Shown piece by piece: positions 39,112-49,529 of a DNA stretch of 64,000 bases. Under the pieces are notes generated by a model, which saw only the letters and a list, made by a program, of their open reading frames with translations, did no database searches and was not told the origin of the DNA. The position numbers and the translations under genes are program-made. Positions within the stretch are counted from its first letter, which is position 1, and each line of letters begins with the position of its first letter. Location: positions 1 through 64,000 of the IMG/VR virus record IMGVR_UViG_3300030419_006795; one strand, written 5' to 3'. Origin of the DNA: a virus.

Positions 39112-40387
39112 GTGCACCCCTATAAATTGCCATGTTTAGTTTATATTGCTCTTCTTGGGTCAGACCTTTAGCAAAATTATGATAGGATCCAGATTCACCG
39201 GAAACGTCACAAATTGCAATCTCCATCATCCATAATATATCCCTAATGGGTAGTTTGTCAACCATTTTTGAAAGATTGTTGTATAAAATGTGTAAATTCT
39301 CTTCATTTAAGATTGAATTTGATTCGATATTTCTCAATCTAAGATACAACCACAGCCAGTAATGAGTTGAATAAAGCTTGGTAGCATATTGAATCGTTAT
39401 CTCTTTGCGTGTTATGCCCCTAATCATCGTTTCACCATTCGAGCACATAAAGGGCTCAGTATCATAAGGATTAAGAGCAACAAAAGAATTATACATGCCC
39501 ACAAGCGTTGTAATAAGCAACTCAAATCCGTCCGGTGCTGCTATATCGTAATATGATGTGAGCACAATGTCAACATGCTCTAGATCACTATTTACAGCCG
39601 GTCGCACATCGTAATTCTCCATATATCTTTCCATCTGGGTCGATCCAAGATCTGCAATCATTCGCCATGGCGCAGATGCGTCAACATAGAATCCGTGTTC
39701 GCGCGCATTGTTTAAATAAAATTCAAAATTGGGACTAGAAATAAATGCATCAAACTTTCTTTGATCGTCGTCATAGTTTAAGCTTGATATTTCGACCACC
39801 AGCCCACTAACCAAGGGCGAACAGAATCTGCTTTTTATAAAACCAGATCGAGTGACAGGTATTTTGTCGGCGAATTGATAAAATAAACCCTCTACAGTTC
39901 TCATAAAATCTTGAAAATTTTTAATTTGTAAATTTTTATCAAAAACATGCTGATTTATTGCATTAAAAATGTTTTGTCGATGTTTGGCGTACTCTGCGTC
40001 TGCACTTATGTGACCCTTGTATGGCACAATATTACTTAAAAATGTTTCATTGGTGGCTAATTCACCTTTATATTGTTTTTTTCTAAAAGCTGCTTTAAAG
40101 TCCGCAAAAGCATCAGCAACAAAATTAACCAATCGTATTTGTGATTCACTGCGGGATTCAAGGCTTTTGAGTGAGGGTCCGGTAAGCGCTTTTGGTCTCA
40201 AAATTATAGGGGCGGGCAATCTGGCAACCCTACCATACAGTTGAAATTCATACAAATTGAAAAATACAAAATTTGCATATCTTTCTGAATAGTCTATCAA
40301 CAGGTTGTCTGTGTTGTATATGGTTTTTTCATTGAATATACCCCGTGCGTTTACTAATCGATTTGATCCTTTAAATGATTTTGCCAT
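39092..40387 (-). CDS. Hypothetical protein, probably virion-associated
   Basis: The 431-residue protein begins MAKSFKGSNRLVNARGIFNE and is a mix of helices and strands with many aromatic residues. No catalytic motif or membrane segment is seen. GGAG is 8 bases upstream and it follows the 1031-residue hub-like gene by 11 bases, so it closes the structural block. It overlaps the polymerase gene. A tail or baseplate role is inferred from position only. Confidence 0.5.
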   Translation of the reverse strand: MAKSFKGSNRLVNARGIFNEKTIYNTDNLLIDYSERYANFVFFNLYEFQLYGRVARLPAPIILRPKALTGPSLKSLESRSESQIRLVNFVADAFADFKAAFRKKQYKGELATNETFLSNIVPYKGHISADAEYAKHRQNIFNAINQHVFDKNLQIKNFQDFMRTVEGLFYQFADKIPVTRSGFIKSRFCSPLVSGLVVEISSLNYDDDQRKFDAFISSPNFEFYLNNAREHGFYVDASAPWRMIADLGSTQMERYMENYDVRPAVNSDLEHVDIVLTSYYDIAAPDGFELLITTLVGMYNSFVALNPYDTEPFMCSNGETMIRGITRKEITIQYATKLYSTHYWLWLYLRLRNIESNSILNEENLHILYNNLSKMVDKLPIRDILWMMEIAICDVSGESGSYHNFAKGLTQEEQYKLNMAIYRGARDISSY

Positions 40388-40398
40388 TTTTTATTCTC

Positions 40399-43300
40399 CT
40401 ATTCATCGGGCAGGCGCGTATACCGTTTCTCGCCTGTTCTCGAATTTTCGACGTACCCAACAACATCGCCGGCCTGTGCCTCGTTGGGCGTCACGACGAT
40501 GCCGATCCGGTCGAACTTTCCTCTTTCGTCGAGGCTAACATTGTCAATTTGTTTTGGTAGAGATTCGCAGTCTTCTGCCGCTTCGGCCATCACAGACGGC
40601 GCCAATTCAGGATCATGGCGGCCGCCTCGTGCAACCCATGTGGCATATAGCGTTGTTTCGTATATTCCGCTTGTGATTTTACTGGCGGTCTTTGTAATCA
40701 TATAATATCCGCCCATTCCGAGCTGCCAAGCGAGACTGCCGTACCCATCGTCTCCTTTATCATCTTGTGGTGATCCCATCATTGAACCCAAACCGCGTGG
40801 GTCAACATATATGTACGATCCCGGAAAATAATTTAAATTGCCAAACATGGTAATCGTTACCGCATAGGGTTCCCTAACTTGAGCCAAGCCTTCGTAACCC
40901 TCTTGTTCAAGCATCATTTCTTTGAAATATTTCTGTTCGGCTTTTTGAAATTGTATATTTTTAACCATACCCTCGCCGCGGCCGATTTCAAAATGAGGAA
41001 TACCGACTTGGGCATCGTTCACATAATGACCTTTTCTGTTGTGGGGATAGGCGCGAGAAGCATAAAATACAATATATTGGTATGTCGGCTTGCTTTCTGT
41101 GGCCAGCTTATCTACGGAATCTGAGGTTCTAATCAGAGCCCGTGAACCTTTTTGAGTTATTTCATCTATGTCGATTCTTTTCATGCCGGATTTGGATGCT
41201 GCCATGGTGGCCGGGTCGGCGCCTCGAACTGAGGCTAGCCCAGAAAGATAACTGACTCGGGCATGAACTTTTGAAATTGCTGAAGATCCAAAACACTCGG
41301 CATCCCCAGCAGTTGTAAGAATACTATTCATCAAGTCTTTGACAAAATTACTCAATGGATATTCAGGCTCTCCGCCTTTCGAGATTACTTTGCCCATAAA
41401 CCATTCCACAAAATAATCAATAGATACCGGGACGTCTGCCATGTTGGCCCTGTAAATTGCGCCTGTTTTTGGTTCCACTAATTCGATATCTCCGGTCAGA
41501 ATTCTTAAACCTTGGAAGGAGTGAGAAAAAGATAGAAAATCTCCATCAACATCCGGATTGCCTGATGCTATATTGTGTGCGTCCGAGGTATATTCAGAAA
41601 TGTTTCCAAGGCCTGCGTCGAGCAAGTCGCCAAGAAAAAAGAAGGGCAGTATGTATTCCTTGTTTGATGTGGGGCGACGAATTAATCCAGTTAAATTTTC
41701 AGGTAAATCTTTCTTTTTATCATAGGCATCTATTATATTAAGGATGTCTTTTTCAACATCATTTTGGACAAAGTTTTCACCTTCTTCTATCTCAAGTGAG
41801 TCGTCTTCAGCCCATGGGCCTAGCTTATTAAAACTATCTAGGGCCGCCATGGGTATGATATGATAAAATATCTTTTTTTCGCTTCCTAATTTTTCCAATA
41901 ATGTTTTCAAAGCAGTCTTTTTGTCTCTCTCTGCTTCCAAGGATAATTCTTTTTTCAATTTTGATTTTTCTTCCGAGGTACAGTCAGATTTAGAAATTAT
42001 TCTAAGGGTGGACTCTCTTTTTAAGTACTTTTCCATTAAATCGGTATTTGTTAGAACATTTGCATACTTTGTTGAAAAAGCCGCATCAATATATGCCATA
42101 TAATCAATATCGAAAGTAACCCTGCCCAGATCATCAACGTTAAATGTGTGAGAAACCATTGTTAAATTAAAGATCACAGAAGAGTTTTCTATCGCTGTTC
42201 TTAACTCCTGATCTTTAAACAGCTCCTTATCCAAGCCAGATCTAGGTACTGACCAACCAGCAATAACTTTGATCCTGTAGCTTTCAGGAAATGAGTCCCG
42301 GTTTGGATCTTTTTTTCCGCCGGAGGCGCTGCTGGTTCTTAGTGCCAAGTCAACATATCTAAAGGTTTGCCCAGAATTGCTCCTTCGAATTCTAATTATG
42401 TCGTTAAATGAATCGAAATGCATGCTTAGCTTAGCTTTTATCGCTTTTTTGGCTGTAAAAAAGTTACTACCATCAAAGGTTATGTCAAAGCTGTTTAGGC
42501 CGGATCCGGCGCCGCGGGCAGAGCGACTTTCAAAGACTGTCATGTCGGTTCGGGTTACGTGTGTGTCAAAAAGTATTTCGTTATGCCGTTCGGTACCATT
42601 CGGCAATCTATGTACCTTAAATATTCTCAGTAACGGTATCAATGCCGATATCTGTGCTGTCGTTAGGTTATTTAATTCTTCGCTTTTTGAGTTCCCGATT
42701 AATTTATTCATTAATCCAAAGGGCTCACCTACAACGGGAATTGAGGTATTTGAAACTCCGTCAAAATATGGTAATTTTCTACTACGATCAACCTCATCAA
42801 CTACGTATCCGGAATGAAGCGTTGCGCTAAATTTTGCAAAACGTTTTATGCGACTCAACAAATAGCACTGTTGTCTGAATCTCTGTTGTTGTCCGTATGT
42901 CTTCCCGGCAACTGTCCCGGCAACACCTGATGCCGCGCGGGATCCGGCCGGTGCACCGGTGGCGGCCGTGGACGGGCGCGTTTTTGGCGCAAGACCCATA
43001 GCCGCAGCCATTGGGCGGCCTTTTTCCCCATACCAAGCCGGATACAAAGGCGCAGGAACATAACCTTCAGATGGTTGCTCTCCGGGCTTAAGAATCTTGA
43101 TTCCTGCGTCTTCCATGGACTTGTTGCTTTTAGCTACGGTTTCATCATAGGCAGCAAGGGTTTTCTCTGCGTCTATGAGTTCTTTATGTGGGGATTCTGT
43201 CTCGGGTATGCCTAATGCTGTAATTTGCTCCCGTGTTCTCGCTAGCGTGTCTGAGTAGCCAACCCAACCCATATCGCCCGTTGCAATCTCGTCAATATAG

Positions 43301-43494
43301 CCAGAATTCGGAGAACCGTTGTACTTTTGGATTGCAGTGGAAAGATTTGTTTGGTATGTATCAGCTAGGGCACGTGCCGCATTTTTGCGCTCTGTTTCTT
43401 CGCGGGCCGTTTGCCTCTGCTTCTCGGCGCTGGCGCCGTAGTTATATCTCTTCCCGATATTTGACCAAGTAACTGGTGCCCCATTATCACTCAT
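40399..43494 (-). CDS. Large tail/baseplate hub-like structural protein
   Basis: This is a 1031-residue protein. The first 190 residues are helical and then Ala/Gly/Pro-rich (MAAAMGLAPKTRPSTAATGA). The centre has beta-rich stretches such as VSHTFNVDDLGRVTFDIDYM, reminiscent of hub proteins of the gp27/gpD class. Near the C-terminus FPGSYIYVDPRGLG and GGYYMITKTASKITSGIYET look like an OB or barrel domain. It sits between a LysM-like protein and the last structural gene, the usual hub position. The hub assignment is inferred from layout. Confidence 0.55.
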   Translation of the reverse strand: MSDNGAPVTWSNIGKRYNYGASAEKQRQTAREETERKNAARALADTYQTNLSTAIQKYNGSPNSGYIDEIATGDMGWVGYSDTLARTREQITALGIPETESPHKELIDAEKTLAAYDETVAKSNKSMEDAGIKILKPGEQPSEGYVPAPLYPAWYGEKGRPMAAAMGLAPKTRPSTAATGAPAGSRAASGVAGTVAGKTYGQQQRFRQQCYLLSRIKRFAKFSATLHSGYVVDEVDRSRKLPYFDGVSNTSIPVVGEPFGLMNKLIGNSKSEELNNLTTAQISALIPLLRIFKVHRLPNGTERHNEILFDTHVTRTDMTVFESRSARGAGSGLNSFDITFDGSNFFTAKKAIKAKLSMHFDSFNDIIRIRRSNSGQTFRYVDLALRTSSASGGKKDPNRDSFPESYRIKVIAGWSVPRSGLDKELFKDQELRTAIENSSVIFNLTMVSHTFNVDDLGRVTFDIDYMAYIDAAFSTKYANVLTNTDLMEKYLKRESTLRIISKSDCTSEEKSKLKKELSLEAERDKKTALKTLLEKLGSEKKIFYHIIPMAALDSFNKLGPWAEDDSLEIEEGENFVQNDVEKDILNIIDAYDKKKDLPENLTGLIRRPTSNKEYILPFFFLGDLLDAGLGNISEYTSDAHNIASGNPDVDGDFLSFSHSFQGLRILTGDIELVEPKTGAIYRANMADVPVSIDYFVEWFMGKVISKGGEPEYPLSNFVKDLMNSILTTAGDAECFGSSAISKVHARVSYLSGLASVRGADPATMAASKSGMKRIDIDEITQKGSRALIRTSDSVDKLATESKPTYQYIVFYASRAYPHNRKGHYVNDAQVGIPHFEIGRGEGMVKNIQFQKAEQKYFKEMMLEQEGYEGLAQVREPYAVTITMFGNLNYFPGSYIYVDPRGLGSMMGSPQDDKGDDGYGSLAWQLGMGGYYMITKTASKITSGIYETTLYATWVARGGRHDPELAPSVMAEAAEDCESLPKQIDNVSLDERGKFDRIGIVVTPNEAQAGDVVGYVENSRTGEKRYTRLPDE

Positions 43495-43496
43495 AA

Positions 43497-43832
43497 CTAA
43501 TACCCTAGCATGTCATAAACCCTGCTAAGGGGGGTTGGAATATGAATCACTTCGCCCGGAGACATGTGAGCTTCAGTTGGCGCCGTATTAAACCATGCAA
43601 TTATCCACCATAAACTTGCTTCGCCGTAAAACTGATCGGCTAGCCTGTAGAACCTGTCTCCTGCTGTCCAAACATGCGGAGTTAGATTAACCAACGAACG
43701 ATCATATACAGATGGGTGTCTTAAATTTGCGGAGTTGTAGTGTTCCACTATTTTGATTTTTCTCCGATCTCTCAATTCGTCATAAACTTCGTTGTCATTC
43801 GTAACGACTGTTCTGTTGCTATATCTTCCCAT
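43497..43832 (-). CDS. LysM-like baseplate protein (gp53/gpX-like)
   Basis: The 111-residue protein has a C-terminal LysM-type segment: PHVWTAGDRFYRLADQFYGE, ASLWWIIAWFN and SPGEVIHIPTP. This reads as the 'GD.l..iA..y.g....w..I...N......l..G..l.IP' pattern of LysM and of baseplate proteins such as T4 gp53 and P2 gpX. It is near the hub gene and likely joins hub and tube. The length is typical. Confidence 0.7.
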   Translation of the reverse strand: MGRYSNRTVVTNDNEVYDELRDRRKIKIVEHYNSANLRHPSVYDRSLVNLTPHVWTAGDRFYRLADQFYGEASLWWIIAWFNTAPTEAHMSPGEVIHIPTPLSRVYDMLGY

Positions 43833-43844
43833 CTCAATTTTCCT

Positions 43845-45152
43845 TTATTTTTTATTGGCCTTGTTTCTTCGTATTCGTCTTATTGCATTGGCCGTATTGT
43901 AGTCATTCTGGGGGTTGGTTCCAAAGCCGGGACTCCACGGTGCGTTGTTCTGGCCGGTATGATCGCGGTTGTATGGCCAATCAGCACTAGAGCCTCGGCT
44001 CCTTCGGCCAGTCTCCCTGTTCCCTCTTCTGTTGAAATAGTCTTCGGCGCCTCTGGCAGCGGAAGCTCTCATGTTAGAACACCTTCCGCCTGCGCATGCG
44101 GCCGCATCATGTTTTGCCAGCGCTCTTCCAAATAATCCATTATATCTCGCTTGAGCATTTAAAATATCAGCTTCTTTATCGCGAAATTCGCGTTCGGACT
44201 TGATTAGACCATCTATGTCATCTTGCGTAAGGCCCGCTTGAAAATGAGTCTCACCATCGTTTATACCATATGGCCAATTGCTAGATCCGTCACTAAAAGC
44301 TGCTGATTGCGCGCCGCCGGCTTTACCGGGGGTGCGAATAATTCCGTTTTCGTCCCATCCAAGCGGTATTTCGTGAACTGGAGCAAATGTTATATCGACT
44401 TCTATTAGTTTTGGTATAATTGCCCCTTGGCCGTGAAAAACACCAACATCTGTATCTAAATTTAGATTCACGGTGACGCTGGTTATAGCACCCAACAGCC
44501 CAGTTGGTGTGCCGCCCTGTATTCCGCTGCGGCCGACAGTTTGTCTGGCATATGAAATTGCCGACCTTACTCGGGCGGTACCGCGCGTGCTTGGGCCAAC
44601 GACACGGTACCCATGGTGACTTTTAATGTTGATTCCCGGATCACCCGAAGCGTGTCTTGAAACCATGTTCATAAACTGCATTCTGACAAGCGGAGATTGC
44701 ACCAGATGCGTGCGTGAGGGGCCCGCGGTATGGTGTGTTGCGCTATATCCCGGATATAACATCTTTAAAAACACCTGAAGTCTGGCTAAGTTTTCCACTG
44801 CCTCGCTTAATGTGGCAGCGGGCACCTTCCATCCGATAGATATTTCTCTACTTGTATTCTTATAGCCGTACACTGGATCGTGTCTGCCGAATATAACCTC
44901 TGTATTCCAGTCAGAGCTGTAAGTTTCCACAAAATTGGTGATAAAAGCCTTGAAAGGAATATATGTATTTGTTCCAACATGTTCAAATCCCAAAATAGAG
45001 CCCTTTAGGTTGGCCATGGCATCGGATCCATCCATATATGGCTGGACCATGGGGGCAATGCCCGGGAATTGAGAACTACCTGCCGGAGTGCTAATTGAAT
45101 GCATTTCTCCAGTGTCTGTATAATACTTAAGGGCGTCAAATAAGTTAGCCAT
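43845..45152 (-). CDS. Tail/baseplate structural protein, paralogue 1
   Basis: The 435-residue protein is a clear paralogue of the next gene upstream (45153-46403). Shared stretches include ANLKGSILGFEHV, KAFITNFVETY, EVIFGRHDPVYGYKNTSREI and GWKVPAATLSEAVENLARLQ, followed by the 'G.LG.I.S.TVN...D...GVFHG.GAIVPKLIE' block near residue 240. Its C-terminal 130 residues, charged and low in complexity, differ. It is probably a tail-tube or baseplate component. GGAGG is 4 bases upstream, with a start adjoining the stop of its paralogue. Confidence 0.65.
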   Translation of the reverse strand: MANLFDALKYYTDTGEMHSISTPAGSSQFPGIAPMVQPYMDGSDAMANLKGSILGFEHVGTNTYIPFKAFITNFVETYSSDWNTEVIFGRHDPVYGYKNTSREISIGWKVPAATLSEAVENLARLQVFLKMLYPGYSATHHTAGPSRTHLVQSPLVRMQFMNMVSRHASGDPGINIKSHHGYRVVGPSTRGTARVRSAISYARQTVGRSGIQGGTPTGLLGAITSVTVNLNLDTDVGVFHGQGAIIPKLIEVDITFAPVHEIPLGWDENGIIRTPGKAGGAQSAAFSDGSSNWPYGINDGETHFQAGLTQDDIDGLIKSEREFRDKEADILNAQARYNGLFGRALAKHDAAACAGGRCSNMRASAARGAEDYFNRRGNRETGRRSRGSSADWPYNRDHTGQNNAPWSPGFGTNPQNDYNTANAIRRIRRNKANKK

Positions 45153-46403
45153 CTATCCTCCTCCTTCTTCGTCGCCGGGTGACGGATATCCGGCTGCAGC
45201 ATAACCTGCCGCCATCCTATAGGGATCTCTTCTCAAAGATGGATCACGCATTCTTTTATTATAGTATTTGGCATCGGCGCGTTTAAAAACGCCCCCCATG
45301 AAGCCAGCATGCCTGACTTGGGCAATTTGCCGGGCGGCTTCTTTATCAGCACGCTCCTGAAGAAGGGCAACCCTATCACTTTGGGCGCTAGCCATGGCAT
45401 CAAGAGTCTCCCCTTGCAGCATTGGATCAAAATCTGGGCCTATTCCGTACGGGAATGAAGAATGAGCGGCCAACGAAGTTTGCATTTTGTTGCCGGCATA
45501 CCCAGCATATCTGGATTTGTCGAAATCTGAAAAACCACCCATCGCGGTGGATTTGTGTAATCTATACGAAGGAAGGGCATTGCCGTTGCTATCGCGCTCA
45601 GGAACCCACTTGTCAGATGACATGTTCCAGCCAAGAAGACCTTCGTGAATCGGATTAAATTCCATAGTTATTTCTATCAGCTTTGGAACAATAGCTCCAT
45701 CGCCATGGAAAACGCCAGCATCTCCTTCGACATGATGGTTAACCGTGATGCTTGAAATAACACCCAGAAGACCCGTATCGGTGCTGGTTTCAAATGTAAC
45801 ACTTCCCGGGCGTGCGCCGCTAGCACGATCGGCGCGCATACCTAGGCGCCGGCGCATATTGCGCGGAGTGCCGATGCTGACTGTGGGGCTGGTTGGGCCT
45901 GCGTTGGTTATCATGTTGGTAAACTTTAGTCGCACTAACGGTGGCGACGTCATGCCTAATGCATTGTACGCTAGATCTTTATCGGGGCCGGGATTTGTGT
46001 TATAGGAAGGGTATTGGTACCTTATAAGGTTTTGAACTTTTTCTAAGTTTTCGATGCCTTCAGCTAAACTGGCAGCCGGAATATTCCAGCCGATTGAAAT
46101 GCTCCTTTGTGTGTTGCGAAATTGCAACAAAGGATCTGGTCGACCAAACACGGTCGCCTTTTCCCAGCTAGAATCATAATTTTCATTAAACTGAGTTATA
46201 AAGGCTTTAAAAAATACAGAATTTCCAGATGGGATATGTTTGAACCCAAGTATTGAATGTTTAAGATTCGCTAGATCATCCGAGCCATCGCTAAATGCAT
46301 ATGTGGCCACGCCCGGGCGCTGAGTACTGTTTGTTCTATGAACTTCGCCAGTAATCGAGGCGTACTTATTCGTATTAAAATTTGGTATGGTTTCGTCTGC
46401 CAT
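45153..46403 (-). CDS. Tail/baseplate structural protein, paralogue 2
   Basis: The 416-residue protein matches its downstream neighbour over most of its length (ANLKHSILGFKHI, KAFITQFNENY, ATVFGRPDPLLQFRNTQRSI, GWNIPAASLAEGIENLEKVQ, GVFHGDGAIVPKLIEITMEF). The N-terminal 25 residues and the C-terminal tail (ending PSPGDEEGGG) are its own. The pair arose by tandem duplication, one gene ending where the next begins. They may form a hetero-oligomeric ring at the tube-baseplate junction. Confidence 0.65.
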   Translation of the reverse strand: MADETIPNFNTNKYASITGEVHRTNSTQRPGVATYAFSDGSDDLANLKHSILGFKHIPSGNSVFFKAFITQFNENYDSSWEKATVFGRPDPLLQFRNTQRSISIGWNIPAASLAEGIENLEKVQNLIRYQYPSYNTNPGPDKDLAYNALGMTSPPLVRLKFTNMITNAGPTSPTVSIGTPRNMRRRLGMRADRASGARPGSVTFETSTDTGLLGVISSITVNHHVEGDAGVFHGDGAIVPKLIEITMEFNPIHEGLLGWNMSSDKWVPERDSNGNALPSYRLHKSTAMGGFSDFDKSRYAGYAGNKMQTSLAAHSSFPYGIGPDFDPMLQGETLDAMASAQSDRVALLQERADKEAARQIAQVRHAGFMGGVFKRADAKYYNKRMRDPSLRRDPYRMAAGYAAAGYPSPGDEEGGG

Positions 46404-46474
46404 GGCTCTCTCCCTCTGTTATAACTACTATCTTTTCAAATAATTGTTTAATTTAAATTGTCTTTTAAATGCGT

Positions 46475-49153
46475 TCACCCAGTACCGGTACCTTGCTTGA
46501 TACGGCCTTCAAGATGTTCATATGTAACTGGCTTGCCTCCCAAGAAGTCTATTGTTCCTTGTCGATCTAATTGAACCACGATATTGCCGGTGCCTGCCCC
46601 TGCTGCGGTGTGGGTACTTGGCGCGCCGGGAAGAGATCTGGCAGCAGTTCCAGCGGTCACAACGGCTGCCGCGGCGGCACGACCGCCCGCTTCGCCGGCG
46701 CCCACAGTTACCGCCATCACTTTTTGGACTATTGCCGCCTGCAGGTTGGGGAAGCCTTCTAGTTTTTCTAGCTTTCCAAGGGCAGTAGTAAGCGCTACAA
46801 CACCGCCGGCTAAGCCAAGGAATGCCCCAGCAAGGCCGCCCAGTGGCAGGATGGCTATTCCAGCAGCATAAGCAAGGAGTGGTAGGGCCGCGGCCATGGC
46901 GCCGATACCCACTGCTAAGTCTAAAGGATTAATATTTGTAAACAATTCACTCAGCGCTCCAACAAATAAAGACATTCCTGCTGCGGCAAGGCCAATTCCC
47001 AAACCTACTAGTCCGACGGCGGCGCCAAGCATGAAAATTAGTGGAACCGCCGGTGCCGCGGCTATGGCTATCGCTGCCAATGTGCCAACGAGGAGGACGA
47101 ACCCAAGCATCAGGGCTCCGACAGCCCATGCTGCTGGTCCTGCAGCTTCTCCCAAGCCTGCAAATGAGGAGATCATCTCGGATATTCCTAATGTTGCAAG
47201 GGCGACTCCGGCGCCCATCAAGACCATGGCACCGCCCATTGCTAACATCGGGACTGACATCCTTCCTATAGATGCTGCGGATGCATCTGATACTCTGCCT
47301 AGTACAACTATGGCCAAAGAAAAAGCTACCATGCCTTCTAAGAAGTTGGAGGCAAATTGTTTTTCAAACAGAATATAAGCCAATGCACCAAGTGCCAATG
47401 AGAGTACAAAGGCGACCTTAGACCATTTTCCTGAGCTTAAGGCTGCAGCCGTCTGCGCACCAGCAAGGCCCCAAGCGGCGAATTTCATGCCTACCATTAC
47501 ACCAATCATACTCTTCATCATTTTTATGTTTTCTGGCTGTTTGACCCAATGTATAAATTTTGCAAATCCTTTGGCTAGCTTAACCATGTCTGGTGCTAGC
47601 TCAATAGCAATTGTTCTCAACTCGGACATAAAGTCTTTAAGTTGTTGTTGTTCCCGATAATACTTGGCCCAATCTTCAGAAGTTTTGTTGGCCGTTTCTC
47701 CGAGAAGGTCAAATTCGCCGCGCATCATCATAGCCAATTCACCAACAGAAGAGAACCCTATGGCTTCAGCTATCGCTTTCTTTTCAAAGTAAGCCATTGT
47801 ATCGAAAGATTTACCTGCAGCATCTAAAGCATCTTTTAACATCATAAATCTTTCTGACGGGCTTCTCGCCATCATAAGATCTAGTGCGTTTACAAAGTCT
47901 CCACCAAGCATGGCGTTTAGGCTACCTACAGCTTTCGCTGATCCCTCAAATGTATCAAATTGATCACTAATTGAAATTAATCTTTGCATTTCAATTCCTG
48001 TTGCTTTCTGAATACGGGTCAAGGCTCTCATTTCTTTGCCCATGCCTTTACCCATCGCTGCAATTGAGGGGACTACCGAGTCCATCGCTCCAATGATAGT
48101 TGAAGGAACCATTCCAATCGAAGCTGCGTAATGTCCTAATTGTGCTGCATTCTCAGCGGCCGCCACACCTGAAAGGCCCATTATTCTACCGCTGACCTGC
48201 GTTGCTTTAGAGAAGTCGCCAAAAGAAACACCCGCTTTTTGCGCTGCCATGGCTAAATCTTGTATCTGTGCTCTTGCTGCTGGAGTCATCATTGAAAACT
48301 CACTCACGGTTGTGAAAAGCTCCGAAAATGATTCCTGTACTTGGTCTGTGGTGTAACCTAGCTCGACAAAACTCTTGGCCACATTCTGTGCTTCGGTTGC
48401 CATATCGGCACTCATCCCGGTTGTCATTCGAAGATTTACCCCTACATCATATATTGATATAGCTAATTTGGCAGCCACCATGAAGAGAGCAGTAAGAGAC
48501 TCAATGCCTTTGTTTCCAATGCTGTCCAAGATACCAGCGAAACCGCCCATCGCCGCAGACATTTTTTTCAAGCTATTTTCTTGGAACATCATTAAAACAA
48601 GATCTTTGGCGAAAGATGTGTGTGTTTTTTGGCTTATACCCAAAACACGAGCCAGAGTGTTGCCAACTCTTGTGCCGGCATCTGCTTGTTCATTTAAAAC
48701 ATCTAGCTTTTCAGTAGCAACTTCTAAGTCAGCTTTTGCAGCCCTAATTTGTTGCAGGTACTGTGCGTAAGTCAGCTGACCTTGTTTATACTGGTCTTCA
48801 ATTTTAGCCAACTTAGAGGCTTCTATTTCTTTATTCACCTCTGCTAAATCAACAAGGTCTTCAAAGCTTTTTTTATGGGCCTCTAAAATTCCTTTCTGTG
48901 TATTAAGCTGGTCTATTCGCTCTTGAATTTCTGTTGAGTTCTTCTCACGAAGGCCCAATATTTCTCGGAGAATGACGCGCTGTTCGTTTAGCGACTTGTT
49001 CACTTCCGATTCAGCGATATTGTGTTGCGCTAGAAGATCAAGCTGTTTTTGCTCTAATTGAGCGCCTTCTTTTTTCGCTTTCTTGATCTCTTCTAAAGCG
49101 CTTAGAAGCTCTTGGGTTCTTTCTAATTCTTCTTTAGTAAAGATTTGCGACAT
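46475..49153 (-). CDS. Tail tape measure protein
   Basis: The 892-residue protein has about 170 N-terminal residues of coiled coil (ELERTQELLSALEEIKKAKK; QERIDQLNTQKGILEAHKKS). A long helical part follows, then hydrophobic Ala/Gly-rich helices at about 540-830 (ALPLLAYAAGIAILPLGGLA) as in tape measures that enter the host membrane. It stands between the tail chaperones and the baseplate genes, the canonical position. At one residue per about 1.5 angstrom it would fit a tail of about 130 nm. Confidence 0.85.
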   Translation of the reverse strand: MSQIFTKEELERTQELLSALEEIKKAKKEGAQLEQKQLDLLAQHNIAESEVNKSLNEQRVILREILGLREKNSTEIQERIDQLNTQKGILEAHKKSFEDLVDLAEVNKEIEASKLAKIEDQYKQGQLTYAQYLQQIRAAKADLEVATEKLDVLNEQADAGTRVGNTLARVLGISQKTHTSFAKDLVLMMFQENSLKKMSAAMGGFAGILDSIGNKGIESLTALFMVAAKLAISIYDVGVNLRMTTGMSADMATEAQNVAKSFVELGYTTDQVQESFSELFTTVSEFSMMTPAARAQIQDLAMAAQKAGVSFGDFSKATQVSGRIMGLSGVAAAENAAQLGHYAASIGMVPSTIIGAMDSVVPSIAAMGKGMGKEMRALTRIQKATGIEMQRLISISDQFDTFEGSAKAVGSLNAMLGGDFVNALDLMMARSPSERFMMLKDALDAAGKSFDTMAYFEKKAIAEAIGFSSVGELAMMMRGEFDLLGETANKTSEDWAKYYREQQQLKDFMSELRTIAIELAPDMVKLAKGFAKFIHWVKQPENIKMMKSMIGVMVGMKFAAWGLAGAQTAAALSSGKWSKVAFVLSLALGALAYILFEKQFASNFLEGMVAFSLAIVVLGRVSDASAASIGRMSVPMLAMGGAMVLMGAGVALATLGISEMISSFAGLGEAAGPAAWAVGALMLGFVLLVGTLAAIAIAAAPAVPLIFMLGAAVGLVGLGIGLAAAGMSLFVGALSELFTNINPLDLAVGIGAMAAALPLLAYAAGIAILPLGGLAGAFLGLAGGVVALTTALGKLEKLEGFPNLQAAIVQKVMAVTVGAGEAGGRAAAAAVVTAGTAARSLPGAPSTHTAAGAGTGNIVVQLDRQGTIDFLGGKPVTYEHLEGRIKQGTGTG

Positions 49154-49163
49154 TTACTAGCTC

Positions 49164-49490
49164 CTATTTAAAGGGCCACTTTAGCCCCGTTGCTCTTTCA
49201 AATTTTCTAACTGATTGGGTTAGAATTGACTTATCTTGGAGAGTTCTTGGATCGTCTAGTCCAAACTGCTTGTAGGAATCCAAATATCTTTTTTCTTGCG
49301 CAAGAGCGTTTACGAACGATTTAACCTGAGTGGGGTGGCCCTTAATTTTTACAGGGATCGGGGAATCATTGAACATGTACTTAAGAATACTCTTGACAGC
49401 AAACCCAAACATTTTTAAAAAACTTTCGTTTAAGGTGTCATTCGAGCACTCGTTAAAATCGATAATAATGGGTTGCAAATCATCCGACAT
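49164..49490 (-). CDS. Small tail-region protein
   Basis: The 108-residue protein begins MSDDLQPIIIDFNECSNDTL and is helical with a basic C-terminus (TQSVRKFERATGLKWPFK). AGGAG is 9 bases upstream. It lies between the terminator at 49538-49560 and the tape measure gene, so it needs its own promoter or read-through. A tail assembly role is inferred from position. Confidence 0.5.
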   Translation of the reverse strand: MSDDLQPIIIDFNECSNDTLNESFLKMFGFAVKSILKYMFNDSPIPVKIKGHPTQVKSFVNALAQEKRYLDSYKQFGLDDPRTLQDKSILTQSVRKFERATGLKWPFK

Positions 49491-49529
49491 ATTAAAATTC
49501 TCCTGAATCAGTAGTAATTAGTTTAAACT

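Noticed and set aside
46896-47378. 160-codon plus-strand open frame rich in Ala and Pro
   Set aside because: It mirrors the Ala/Gly-rich part of the tape measure gene. Such repeats leave the opposite strand open.
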